DNA from: Vitreoscilla filiformis
GTDB taxonomy: Bacteria; Pseudomonadota; Gammaproteobacteria; Burkholderiales; Burkholderiaceae_C
NCBI RefSeq assembly: GCF_002222655.1
Contig: NZ_CP022423.1
Location: 310,001-374,000, forward strand
DNA length: 64,000 bases
Reading direction: 5' to 3'
The position numbers were made by a program, and so were the translations under genes. The notes under the pieces were generated by a model. That model was not told the DNA's origin. It was given only the letters and a program-made list of their open reading frames with translations, and did not search any database. Shown here one piece after another: positions 9,981 through 18,261 of the stretch. The stretch's first letter is position 1, and each line of letters starts with the position of its first letter.

Positions 9981-10358
9981 ATGTCCGCTCGCTCCGCCCT
10001 GTTCAGCACGCTGCTTGCGTTGGGCGTCGCCGTTGTGCTCACAGCTGCATCGTCCGTCGTCGAGCGCATCGGGCCAGAGCAAGTCTCATACAGCAACCTC
10101 TGCGGCCCCACTGGCTCTGGCGAATGCCTCGAACCCGTGCTCGCAGGCGGCTTCCCTCTGGCCTACCTCATCGACGCTCCGGGAATCTCTGTAGAACACC
10201 AGCTTTCCTTCGGAGAAGACACCATTCGCCCCGGGCCGATGCTTCTGAACCTCTGCTTCTACTGGGCGGCTGGGCTTCTGGTTCTGCGCTGGTTCAGGCA
10301 CCGTTGCCCTTCGACAAGACCACGGGCGCCCAACCGCGAAGATCCCCCCGGCGTGTGA
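9981..10358 (+). CDS. small membrane protein of unknown function
   Basis: A 125-residue product with two predicted membrane segments: residues 7-27 (LFSTLLALGVAVVLTAASSV) and about 88-103 (LLNLCFYWAAGLLVLRWF), separated by a roughly 60-residue loop containing two cysteines (LCGPTGSGECLEP), which may form a disulfide if periplasmic. The C-terminal tail is Arg/Pro-rich. It starts nine bases after the preceding gene. No family is recognised. Confidence 0.55.
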   Translation: MSARSALFSTLLALGVAVVLTAASSVVERIGPEQVSYSNLCGPTGSGECLEPVLAGGFPLAYLIDAPGISVEHQLSFGEDTIRPGPMLLNLCFYWAAGLLVLRWFRHRCPSTRPRAPNREDPPGV

Positions 10359-10390
10359 ACAGGGCGGCAGCGATGCGGTATGGTCACGCC

Positions 10391-11842
10391 ATGACCGACC
10401 TCAGCTTTTTCTGGCACGACTACGAGACCTTTGGCCGCGTGCCTCGCCGTGACCGACCGGCCCAGTTTGCCGGCATCCGCACCGACGCCGATCTGAACGA
10501 AATCGGCGACCCGGTGAGCCTGCTCTGCCAACCCGCCCCGGATTATTTGCCCGACCCCGAAGCCTGCTTGTTGACCGGCCTGCTGCCCCAACAGTGTCTG
10601 GCCGAAGGTGTGCCCGAGCACCAGTTTGCCGCCCGCATCGAGGCCGAGCTGGGGCGGCCGGGGACGGTCGGGGTGGGCTACAACACCATCCGATTTGATG
10701 ACGAGGTGACGCGCCACCTGTTCTGGCGCAACCTCATCGACCCCTACGCCCGCGAATGGCAAAACGGCTGTGGCCGTTGGGACGTGCTGGACGTGGTGCG
10801 CTGCATGTACGCCCTGCGCCCCGAAGGCATGGAATGGCCCACGCATGAAGACGGGCGCGTGTCCTTCAAACTCGAAGACCTCAGCCGGGCCAACGGCCTG
10901 AGCCACGAACAGGCCCACGATGCGCTCTCGGACGTGCGCGCCACCCTTGCCCTGGCGCGGCGGATGCGTCAAGCCCAACCCAAGCTCTGGGCGTTCTGCC
11001 TCAAGCTGCGCCACAAAACCGCCGTGTTGGAAGAAATGGGCGTGGGCCGGCCATTCGTTCACATCTCCGGCATGTACGGCCCGCAGCGCGGGTGCATGGC
11101 GTTGGTGTGGCCGCTGGCGCCGCATCCGAGCAACCGCAACGAAATCATCCTGTGGGATTTGGCGGAAAACCCCGCCGAGCTGTTCAGCCTGGGTGTGGAT
11201 GAGATCCGCCAACGCCTGTTCACCCGCAGCGATGAATTGCCCGAAGGCGTCACGCGGTTGCCGATCAAGACGCTGCACATCAACAAATCCCCCATCGTGG
11301 TGGGCAACCTCAAGGTGTTGACGCCCGCCGTGTTGCAGCGCTGGTCGATCGATCTGGATCAAGCCCTGCGCCACGCGGAACAATGCGCCCGCCACGGCGC
11401 TCGGTTGGCTGGCCTGTGGCCCGACGTGTTCGCCCGCCCCGAATCGGCCCAGAGTCAGCCGGTGGATGTGGATGAAAACCTGTACGGCGGTTTTCTCGAT
11501 AAACCCGATCGTGCCCGCCTGGATCGCCTGCGCAAACTCCCAGCAGACGACCCCGCTTGGCCCCGCGCCGGTTTCGACGACCCCCGGCTCGGCGAGCTGG
11601 TGTTCCGCTGGCGTGCCCGCAACGCGCCGGACACCTTGTTGGATGGCGAGCGCGAACGCTGGCAGCAGCATTGCACCCGCCGGCTGCATCAAGGCGCAGG
11701 CGGATCGCTGACGCTGCCAGCGTTCTTTGAGCGCCTGGACACCCTGCAAGAAACCGCCGACGAGCGCGGCCAAGCCCTGCTCGAAGCGCTGTACGACTAC
11801 GCCGAGCACATCGCCCCACCCGTGCCTGCGGCGGGGCAATAG
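10391..11842 (+). CDS. sbcB: exodeoxyribonuclease I
   Basis: A 3'-to-5' single-stranded DNA exonuclease of the DEDD superfamily, used in recombination and mismatch repair. The 483-residue product starts with the first catalytic block (FFWHDYETFGR), has the second in VGVGYNTIRFDDEV, and the third in NGLSHEQAHDALSDVRATLALA. The ExoI-specific SH3-like and helical regions follow (HINKSPIV, LYGGF). Length fits the family. An in-frame ATG at 10373 is a possible alternative start. The stop codon forms part of the OxyR-like operator of the next gene, ahpC. Confidence 0.93.
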   Translation: MTDLSFFWHDYETFGRVPRRDRPAQFAGIRTDADLNEIGDPVSLLCQPAPDYLPDPEACLLTGLLPQQCLAEGVPEHQFAARIEAELGRPGTVGVGYNTIRFDDEVTRHLFWRNLIDPYAREWQNGCGRWDVLDVVRCMYALRPEGMEWPTHEDGRVSFKLEDLSRANGLSHEQAHDALSDVRATLALARRMRQAQPKLWAFCLKLRHKTAVLEEMGVGRPFVHISGMYGPQRGCMALVWPLAPHPSNRNEIILWDLAENPAELFSLGVDEIRQRLFTRSDELPEGVTRLPIKTLHINKSPIVVGNLKVLTPAVLQRWSIDLDQALRHAEQCARHGARLAGLWPDVFARPESAQSQPVDVDENLYGGFLDKPDRARLDRLRKLPADDPAWPRAGFDDPRLGELVFRWRARNAPDTLLDGERERWQQHCTRRLHQGAGGSLTLPAFFERLDTLQETADERGQALLEALYDYAEHIAPPVPAAGQ

Positions 11843-11875
11843 GCTGAGGCTATCGCGGCCTTTTGATCAATCAAT
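11839..11875 (+). promoter_or_regulatory. OxyR-like operator and promoter of ahpC
   Basis: ATAG-N7-CTAT (11839-11853), seven bases, then a second 15-base unit with GATCAATCAAT (11861-11875). This copies the four-half-site, ten-base-periodic OxyR layout, although the second unit is weak. A TAAGAT -10 element lies at 11898-11903. The same architecture, including the GATCAATCAA word 33 bases before the -10 element, stands in front of ahpF. Confidence 0.65.
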
Positions 11876-11954
11876 CCACGACATCAGCGGCGCCGCCTAA
11901 GATGCGTCCCGTGGCCTGAGATGGGCCGCTTCAACCAACCGAGGAAACAGCTCC

Positions 11955-12530
11955 ATGTCGATCATCAACACCGCCGTTCAGCCGTTCAAGACCACCGCCT
12001 TCGTCAACCGTGATGGCAAGGGCGAATTCATCGCCGTGTCCGACGAATCCCTGAAGGGCAAGTGGTCCGTGCTGATCTTCATGCCGGCGGCTTTCACCTT
12101 CAACTGCCCGACCGAAATCGAAGACGCTGCCGACAACTACGCCGCCTTCCAAGCCGCTGGCGCTGAGGTGTACATCGTCACCACCGACACCCACTTCTCG
12201 CACAAGGTGTGGCACGAGACCTCGCCGGCCGTGGGCAAGGCCAAGTTCCCCCTGGTCGGCGACCCGACCCACACCCTGACCAACGCTTTTGGCGTTCACA
12301 TCCCGGAAGAAGGCCTGTCGCTGCGCGGCACCTTCATCATCAACCCGGAAGGCGTGATCAAGACCGCTGAAATCCACAGCAACGAAATCGCCCGTGACGT
12401 GTCGGAAACCCTGCGCAAGCTGAAGGCCGCCCAATACACCGCCGCCAACCCTGGCCAAGTCTGCCCGGCCAAGTGGAAGGAAGGCGCCAAGACCCTGGCT
12501 CCGTCGCTGGACCTGGTCGGCAAGATCTGA
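11955..12530 (+). CDS. ahpC: alkyl hydroperoxide reductase peroxiredoxin subunit
   Basis: A typical 2-Cys peroxiredoxin that reduces hydrogen peroxide, organic peroxides and peroxynitrite. The 191-residue product has the peroxidatic Cys in FTFNCPTE, the TDTHFSHKVWH segment, and the resolving Cys in NPGQVCPAKWKEG near the C-terminus. It matches the enterobacterial AhpC type in length. It is reduced by AhpF, encoded 9 kb away. GAGGAAA precedes the ATG, and a terminator follows. The upstream OxyR-like operator suggests peroxide induction. Confidence 0.96.
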   Translation: MSIINTAVQPFKTTAFVNRDGKGEFIAVSDESLKGKWSVLIFMPAAFTFNCPTEIEDAADNYAAFQAAGAEVYIVTTDTHFSHKVWHETSPAVGKAKFPLVGDPTHTLTNAFGVHIPEEGLSLRGTFIINPEGVIKTAEIHSNEIARDVSETLRKLKAAQYTAANPGQVCPAKWKEGAKTLAPSLDLVGKI

Positions 12531-12576
12531 TGATGTTCGGCGTGTGGCGCTGACGAACGTCGCGCCGCATGTGCCC

Positions 12577-12605
12577 AACCGGCCCCCAACGGGCCGGTTT
12601 TTTTT
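12577..12605 (+). terminator. rho-independent terminator after ahpC
   Basis: Nine-base-pair stem AACCGGCCC / GGGCCGGTT around CCAAC, followed by a run of T residues. It also sits just beyond the 3' end of the converging fdsD gene. Confidence 0.88.
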
Positions 12606-12610
12606 CGTCC

Positions 12611-12814
12611 TCAGCCGCGCAGGGCTTCGCGCACCCACAGATGAACACCTTCCCCCCCGGCGGCCAAATGGGCGGCCAAGGCGCGGCGCATCCTCGGCTC
12701 CCAGAACTTTTCGATGTGCTGGGCGATACCGACCAGCGCCTCGGCCCGATCCGGCTGGGCCTCGTAAAACTGGCCGATGCGGTTGGCCATGTGTGTCAGT
12801 GTGCGAATGTCCAT
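12611..12814 (-). CDS. fdsD: formate dehydrogenase delta subunit
   Basis: The 67-residue product begins MDIRTLTHMANRIGQFYEA and matches the small delta subunit of soluble NAD-dependent formate dehydrogenases, which associates with the FdsGBA core and aids assembly or stability. It is last in the operon, 13 bases after the fdsA stop. In characterised fdsGBACD operons, fdsC stands between fdsA and fdsD; here there is no room for it. An open frame extends upstream to 12907, but only the part from 12814 shows family similarity. Confidence 0.88.
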   Translation of the reverse strand: MDIRTLTHMANRIGQFYEAQPDRAEALVGIAQHIEKFWEPRMRRALAAHLAAGGEGVHLWVREALRG

Positions 12815-12827
12815 GGCGGCTCCAACG

Positions 12828-15746
12828 TCAGGCGGTCGGGTGGGCTTGGGCCAGCAAATCGAGCTGGTGGCGGTGAAAATCGGCGTACTCGCGCTGCCAC
12901 GGGGCAAGCTGGTGAGCGGGCACTTTGCTCACTTGCACGGCGGTCACCTTGTATTCCGGGCAGTTCGTCGCCCAGTCGGACGAATCCGTGGTGATGACGT
13001 TGGCGCCCGAGCCCGGATGGTGGAAGGTGGTGTAAACCACCCCCGGTTGCATTTTCTCGGTGAGCCGGGCACGCAGCACCGTTTCCCCGGCGCGGCTGGC
13101 GATGCCCACCCAATCACCGTCGGCGATGCCGCGCTCTTGGGCGTCGTGAGGGTGGATGTCCAGCCGGTCTTCGTCGTGCCAGCGGGAGTTCTCGGTGCGC
13201 CGCGTCTGCGCGCCCACGTTGTACTGGCTGAGGATGCGCCCGGTGGTCAGCAGCAGCGGAAAGCGCCGCGTCACCTTCTCATCGCTGGCCACGTATTGGG
13301 TGATGAGGAAACGCCCCCGTCCGCGCACAAACCGCTCGCGGTGCATGGTGGCGGTACCGGCTTCGTCGGTGCCGTCGTTGCAGGGCCATTGCACGCTGCC
13401 CAGGCGCTCCAGCTTGGCGTAGCTCACGCCGGCAAAACTGGGCGTGAGCGCGGCAATCTCCTGCATCACTTCCTCGGGGTGGGCGTAGTGCATGGGGTAG
13501 CCCAGGGCGTTGGCGAGTTTCACCGTCACCTGCCAATCGGCCAGCCCAGCCAGTGGCGGCATGGCCTGGCGCACGCGGCTGATGCGGCGCTCGGCGTTGG
13601 TGAAGGTGCCGTCCTTCTCCAAAAAACTGGCGCCGGGCAGGAAAACATGGGCGTACTGCGCCGTCTCGTTCAAAAACAGGTCTTGCACCACCACGCATTC
13701 CATCGCCGCCAGCGCCGCGCTGACGTGCTGGGTGTTCGGGTCAGACTGCAAGATGTCTTCGCCCTGGCAGTACAGCCCTTTGAAGCTGCCATCCAGCGCC
13801 GCGTCCAGCATGTTGGTGATGCGCAAGCCCGGCTCAGGGTTGAGCGGCACGCCCCAGACGGCTTCAAACTGGCTGCGCACCGTCGTGTCGGAGATGTGGC
13901 GGTAGCCGGGCAGCTCATGCGGGAAGCTGCCCATGTCGCAACTGCCTTGCACGTTGTTCTGGCCGCGCAGTGGGTTCACGCCCACGCCCTCGCGCCCGAC
14001 CATGCCGCAAGCCATCGCCAAATTGGCAATGCCGATCACCATGGTGGAGCCTTGTGCGTGCTCCGTCACGCCCAAGCCGTAATAGATGGCGGAGTTCGGC
14101 CCGCTGGCGTAGAGCCGGGCAGCGGCGCGCACTTCGGCAGCGGGCACGCCGGTTTCAGCCTCAAACGCTTCGGGCGAGTTTTCCGGGCGGGCGACGAATG
14201 CGCGCCAATCGTTGAAGCTTTTGGCGTCGCAGCGCTCGGCCACATAGGCTTCGTTCACCAAATCTTCGGTGACGATGACGTGCGCCAGCGCGGTGATCAT
14301 CGCCACGTTGGTGCCGGGCCGCAGCGCCAGATGGTGCGCGGCGCGGATGTGCGGCGCGTTCACCAACTCGATGCGGCGCGGGTCAATGACGATGAGCTGG
14401 GCGCCTTGGCGCAGGCGTTTTTTCAGGCGTGAGCCGAACACCGGGTGCGCGTCGGTGGGGTTGGCGCCGATCACCAGCACCACATCGGCCTGTTCCACGC
14501 TCTTGAAGGTTTGCGTGCCGGCGGAGGTGCCAAAGGTTTGCCCCAAGCCGTAGCCGGTGGGCGAATGGCAGACGCGGGCGCAAGTGTCCACGTTGTTGGT
14601 GCCGAACGCGGCGCGGATGAGCTTTTGCACGAGGTAGGTTTCCTCGTTGGTGCAGCGGCTGGAGGTGAGGCCGCCCACGGCATCGCGCCCGTGCTGGGCT
14701 TGAATGGCTTGGAAACGCTGGGCAGCGTAGCCGATGGCTTCGTCCCAACTCACTTCCCGCCACGGGTCGGTGATGCGCTCGCGGATCATCGGCTTCGTGA
14801 TGCGATCCTTGTGCGTGGCGTAGCACCAAGCGAAGCGACCTTTGATGCACGCGTGGCCTTCGTTGGCCTGGCCGTCCTTCCAAGGCACCATGCGCACCAC
14901 GGTGTTGCCCTTCATTTCGGCCTTGAAGCCGCAGCCCACACCGCAATAAGCGCAGGTAGTCAGCAGGGCGTGCTCGGGCTGGCCGAGCTGGATCACCGAG
15001 TTTTCTTGCAGCGTGGCCGTTGGGCACGCTTCGACGCAGGCACCGCAGCTCACGCACTCGCTTTGCATGAAAGGCTGGCTCTGGCCGGGCGAAACACGGC
15101 TCTCAAACCCGCGCCCAGCGATGGTGAGCGCAAACGTGCCCTGCACCTCCTCACAGGCTCGCACGCAGCGGTTGCAGACGATGCACTTGCTGGCGTCGTA
15201 GGTGAAATAGGGGTTGGAGGTGTCCGCCGCCGCGTCGCAGTGGTGGGCACCGGACACGCCGGCCACCGCCTGCCCGGCCACGCCGTAGCGCACCGCACGC
15301 AAGCCGACCACGCCGGCCTGGGTTTGCAGCTCGCAGTGGCCGTTGGCGCTGCACGTCAGGCAATCCAATGGGTGATCGGAGATGTACAGCTCCATCACGC
15401 CCTGGCGCAGTTGTTGGAGTTTCGGCGTTTGGGTGCGCACCACCATGCCGTTTTCAGCGGGCGTGGTGCAGGAGGCGGGGTAGCCGCGTCGCCCCTCAAT
15501 CTCCACCAAACACAGTCGGCACGAGCCAAAGGGCTCCAGCATGTCGGTGGCGCAGAGCTTGGGCACTTGGATTCCCGCGTCCACGGCGGCACGCATCAGC
15601 GAAGTACCAGCGGGTACGCTCACGGAACGACCGTCGATGAGGAGGTTCACCGTCTGGTCAGAGGTGCGGGCGGGGGTGCCGAAATCCACCTCACGCAGCG
15701 GCGTGGTGGCGGAGAAGCTGGCGCAGGTGCAGTTGGAGCAGCTCAT
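12828..15746 (-). CDS. fdsA: NAD-dependent formate dehydrogenase, molybdenum catalytic alpha subunit
   Basis: Oxidises formate to CO2 at a bis-molybdopterin guanine dinucleotide cofactor. The 972-residue product has, in order, an N-terminal [2Fe-2S] ferredoxin domain (FGSCRLCLVEIEG), a His-ligated cluster (HPLDCLTCSANGHCELQ), a 2x[4Fe-4S] ferredoxin segment (CIVCNRCVRACEE and CVSCGACVEACPT), the catalytic-domain cluster (CAYCGVGCGF), and the molybdenum ligand Cys in CARVCHSPTGYGLG. The Cys rather than selenocysteine, followed by His, is typical. The start is ATG 15746 (MSCSNCTCASF); the frame stays open upstream through a palindromic repeat, which is not expected to be translated in this frame. 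Confidence 0.95.
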   Translation of the reverse strand: MSCSNCTCASFSATTPLREVDFGTPARTSDQTVNLLIDGRSVSVPAGTSLMRAAVDAGIQVPKLCATDMLEPFGSCRLCLVEIEGRRGYPASCTTPAENGMVVRTQTPKLQQLRQGVMELYISDHPLDCLTCSANGHCELQTQAGVVGLRAVRYGVAGQAVAGVSGAHHCDAAADTSNPYFTYDASKCIVCNRCVRACEEVQGTFALTIAGRGFESRVSPGQSQPFMQSECVSCGACVEACPTATLQENSVIQLGQPEHALLTTCAYCGVGCGFKAEMKGNTVVRMVPWKDGQANEGHACIKGRFAWCYATHKDRITKPMIRERITDPWREVSWDEAIGYAAQRFQAIQAQHGRDAVGGLTSSRCTNEETYLVQKLIRAAFGTNNVDTCARVCHSPTGYGLGQTFGTSAGTQTFKSVEQADVVLVIGANPTDAHPVFGSRLKKRLRQGAQLIVIDPRRIELVNAPHIRAAHHLALRPGTNVAMITALAHVIVTEDLVNEAYVAERCDAKSFNDWRAFVARPENSPEAFEAETGVPAAEVRAAARLYASGPNSAIYYGLGVTEHAQGSTMVIGIANLAMACGMVGREGVGVNPLRGQNNVQGSCDMGSFPHELPGYRHISDTTVRSQFEAVWGVPLNPEPGLRITNMLDAALDGSFKGLYCQGEDILQSDPNTQHVSAALAAMECVVVQDLFLNETAQYAHVFLPGASFLEKDGTFTNAERRISRVRQAMPPLAGLADWQVTVKLANALGYPMHYAHPEEVMQEIAALTPSFAGVSYAKLERLGSVQWPCNDGTDEAGTATMHRERFVRGRGRFLITQYVASDEKVTRRFPLLLTTGRILSQYNVGAQTRRTENSRWHDEDRLDIHPHDAQERGIADGDWVGIASRAGETVLRARLTEKMQPGVVYTTFHHPGSGANVITTDSSDWATNCPEYKVTAVQVSKVPAHQLAPWQREYADFHRHQLDLLAQAHPTA

Positions 15747-15777
15747 GTCAGACCTTCTGGTGTGGTGGGGGAGGTTT

Positions 15778-15924
15778 CCCCTCTCCCCAACCCCTCTCCC
15801 ACAAGGGGAGAGGGGCTTTGTGTGATGCGCGAGTCCTGCGCGTTTGGGGCAGGCGAGCCTGGCCTTCACGTGCGCTGGGTTTGGGCTCCCTCTCCCCTCG
15901 TGGGAGAGGGCTGGGGAGAGGGGG
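15778..15924. repeat. paired palindromic (REP/BIME-like) element, copy 2
   Basis: Hairpin units at 15778-15817 (with the CTCTCCCACAAGGGGAGAGG core) and 15886-15924 (CTCCCTCTCCCCTCGTGGGA core), separated by about 69 bases. It fills the fdsB-fdsA junction and supplies the last codons of fdsB, so the original end of fdsB was probably replaced. Confidence 0.87.
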
Positions 15925-17638
15925 CCGCCGCCACCCCAAAATCCTGCGGATAGTGATTCAGCGCGGAAAGCACCGGGTAGGGTGTCATGCCGCCCATGGC
16001 GCACAGGCTGCCGTGCTGCATCGTGTCGCACAAATCGCGCAGCAGGGTGAGTTGCTGGGCGTGCTGCGCAGCGTTGGGCGCTGCGCCCGCCGGGGCAGTG
16101 CGTTCGATGCGCTGCATCACCTCCACGCCCCGCGTTGAGCCGATGCGGCAGGGCGTGCATTTGCCGCAGCTCTCGGCGGCGCAAAACTCAAAGGCGTAGC
16201 GCGCCAGTTCGGCGAGGTTGGCCGTGTCGTCATGCACCACGATGCCGCCGTGGCCCAGCACCGCGCCGTGAGCGGCGTAGGCTTCGTAATCGAGCGGCAC
16301 ATCCCAGAGCGATTCGGGCACATAGGCGCCCAGCGGGCCGCCCACTTGGACCGCTTTCACTGGCCGACCGCTGCGCGTGCCGCCGCCAAAACCGTAGATG
16401 AGCTCTCGCAAGCTGAGGCCAAACGCTTTTTCCACCAGCCCGCCGTGCTTGATGTTGCCGGCCAGTTGGAACGGCAGCGTGCCGTGTGAGCGACCCACGC
16501 CGTAATCCCGATACGCCTGCGCACCCCGCGCCAAGATGAACGGTACCGCCGCCAGCGTCAGCACGTTATTGATGACGGTGGGCTGGCCGAACAGCCCCGA
16601 CAGCGCCGGCAACGGCGGCTTGGCCCGCACGATGCCGCGTTTGCCTTCGAGGCTTTCGAGCATCGCTGTTTCCTCGCCACACACGTAGGCACCCGCCGCC
16701 TTGCGGGTGTGCAGGTGGAAGGTTCGACCGCTGCCCAACACGTTCTCACCGAGGAAACCGGCAGCGCTGGCGCGCTCAATCGCTTCGTTCATCACCGCCA
16801 GCGCGTGCGGGTACTCGCTGCGGATGTAGATGAAACCTTGCGTAGCGCCCACCGCCAGCGCAGCGATGGCCATGCCTTCGATCAGCATGAACGGGTCGCC
16901 CTCCATCACCATGCGGTCGGCGAAGGTGCCGGAATCGCCCTCGTCGGCGTTGCACACCACGTACTTTTGCGCCGCGTGGGCGTGCGCCACCGTCTTCCAT
17001 TTGATGCCCGCCGGAAACGCCGCGCCACCACGCCCGCGCAGGCCCGAGTGGGTGACTTCATGCAGCAACTCGGCGCTGGTGAGGGTGAGCGCCTTGCGCA
17101 GGCCGGCCCAGCCGTCGTGTGCTTCGTAGTCCGCCAGGCTCAGTGGGTCGGTGACACCAATGCGGCGGAAGGTCAGGCGCTCTTGCATCACCAAGTACGG
17201 CATCTGCTCGGTGACGCCGTGGCGCAGTGGATGCGCTACTACGGTCATGTCATCGCTGGTGTGTTGCCCCCTCTCCCCAACCCCTCTCCCACAAGGGGAG
17301 AGGGGCTTTGAATGCATTGCTCCCTCTCCCCTCGTGGGAGAGGGTCGGGGAGAGGGGGATACGTCGCCCTCGGGCATGAAACCACCGGTGAGCAAGTGCG
17401 CGTCGTCCAGCAGCGCGGGCACATCTTCCGGCTGCACCGGGCCGTAAGCGATGCGCCCGTGCGGCGTGACCACTTCCACCAGCGGCTCCAGCCACAACAG
17501 GCCACGTGAGCCGTTGCGGGTGAGGTTGAGCGTCACGCCGCGCTGGGCGCAGGCGGCTTGCAGGGCTTCGGCCACCTCGTCGGCGCCAGCGGCCAGGGCG
17601 GCGGCGTCGCGGGGCACAAACAGTTGAACGGTGCTCAT
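15866..17638 (-). CDS. fdsB: NAD-dependent formate dehydrogenase, flavin/NADH-binding beta subunit
   Basis: NuoF-like subunit carrying FMN, the NAD site and a [4Fe-4S] cluster; it passes electrons from formate to NAD+. The 590-residue product has an N-terminal thioredoxin-like domain (residues 1-90), the flavin/NAD motif GLRGRGGAAFPAGIKWK, CNADEGDSGTF, and the cluster motif ESCGKCTPCRIGSTRG. Two stretches are foreign. Residues about 94-124 (PRPSPTRGEG...LSPCGRGVGERG) are translated from a palindromic repeat inserted in frame between the thioredoxin-like and NuoF domains, and the last roughly 20 residues come from a second repeat. It overlaps fdsG by four bases. Confidence 0.93.
   Translation of the reverse strand: MSTVQLFVPRDAAALAAGADEVAEALQAACAQRGVTLNLTRNGSRGLLWLEPLVEVVTPHGRIAYGPVQPEDVPALLDDAHLLTGGFMPEGDVSPSPRPSPTRGEGAMHSKPLSPCGRGVGERGQHTSDDMTVVAHPLRHGVTEQMPYLVMQERLTFRRIGVTDPLSLADYEAHDGWAGLRKALTLTSAELLHEVTHSGLRGRGGAAFPAGIKWKTVAHAHAAQKYVVCNADEGDSGTFADRMVMEGDPFMLIEGMAIAALAVGATQGFIYIRSEYPHALAVMNEAIERASAAGFLGENVLGSGRTFHLHTRKAAGAYVCGEETAMLESLEGKRGIVRAKPPLPALSGLFGQPTVINNVLTLAAVPFILARGAQAYRDYGVGRSHGTLPFQLAGNIKHGGLVEKAFGLSLRELIYGFGGGTRSGRPVKAVQVGGPLGAYVPESLWDVPLDYEAYAAHGAVLGHGGIVVHDDTANLAELARYAFEFCAAESCGKCTPCRIGSTRGVEVMQRIERTAPAGAAPNAAQHAQQLTLLRDLCDTMQHGSLCAMGGMTPYPVLSALNHYPQDFGVAAAPSPQPSPTRGEGAQTQRT
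17267..17358. repeat. paired palindromic (REP/BIME-like) element, copy 3, inside fdsB
   Basis: Units at 17267-17310 and about 17320-17358 with only a short spacer. They have nearly the same sequence as the copies at 8959 and 15778. The element keeps the fdsB reading frame open, adding about 30 residues to the protein between two domains. Confidence 0.88.
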
Positions 17639-18108
17639 GCTGCCACCTCCTGCACGCCCAGTTGTTGGGCGATGCGCGCCAGCTTGGCCTCACTCACACG
17701 GGCGTGCAGCCGCTCATCCACCTGAACGGCGGGCGATTGGGCGCACAGGCCCAAGCAGTACACCGCTTCCAGCGTCACGGCGCCGTCGGCACGGGTTTGG
17801 CCCAGGGCGCAGCCGAAGATGCGTTCAGCCGCCGCCGTGAGTGCCCGGCTGCCGCAGGCTTGGCAGGACTCGGCTTGGCACACCTGAACCACATGCCGCC
17901 CGGCGGGCCACTGGCGGAAGTGGTGGTAATAGGTGATGACGCCATGCACCTCGGCCCGCGAGAGGTTGAGCGCCTCGGCGATGGCGGGCACCGCTTCGGA
18001 CGGGATGTGGCCGAAGGCGTCTTGCACGGCGTGCAGCAAGGGCAGGAGGGCGCCGGGGGTGGCGCGATGATGCACGATCAAATCGGCGAGCAACGGGGCT
18101 TCTGGCAT
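17635..18108 (-). CDS. fdsG: NAD-dependent formate dehydrogenase gamma subunit
   Basis: NuoE-like [2Fe-2S] subunit of the soluble formate dehydrogenase. The 157-residue product has the helical N-terminus (PGALLPLLHAVQDAFGHIP), the VHGVITYYHHFR segment, and the four cluster cysteines in CQAESCQACGS and CLGLCAQSP. It is the first gene of the fdsGBAD operon and overlaps fdsB by four bases (ATGA). I chose ATG 18108 because AAGG precedes it and homology begins there; an in-frame ATG at 18186 would add 26 residues of low complexity. The operon promoter should lie in 18109-18261. Confidence 0.92.
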   Translation of the reverse strand: MPEAPLLADLIVHHRATPGALLPLLHAVQDAFGHIPSEAVPAIAEALNLSRAEVHGVITYYHHFRQWPAGRHVVQVCQAESCQACGSRALTAAAERIFGCALGQTRADGAVTLEAVYCLGLCAQSPAVQVDERLHARVSEAKLARIAQQLGVQEVAA

Positions 18109-18261
18109 GGCGGGCACCTTGGCGACGGCAGGGGCAGTGGGCGCGCATGGTGGCGCCAGAACGGCAACGGCGCAATATGAGCCCATCGGCGCCTGGCATG
18201 TGCTGTGCAGCTCCTAAAGGGTTGACCCGAAGGGGACGCACACGCCTGAAAATGCGATTCC

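Noticed and set aside
12777..14432. A 551-codon plus-strand frame across fdsA
   Set aside because: It is antisense to the fdsA catalytic domain; no ribosome site or known domain was seen.
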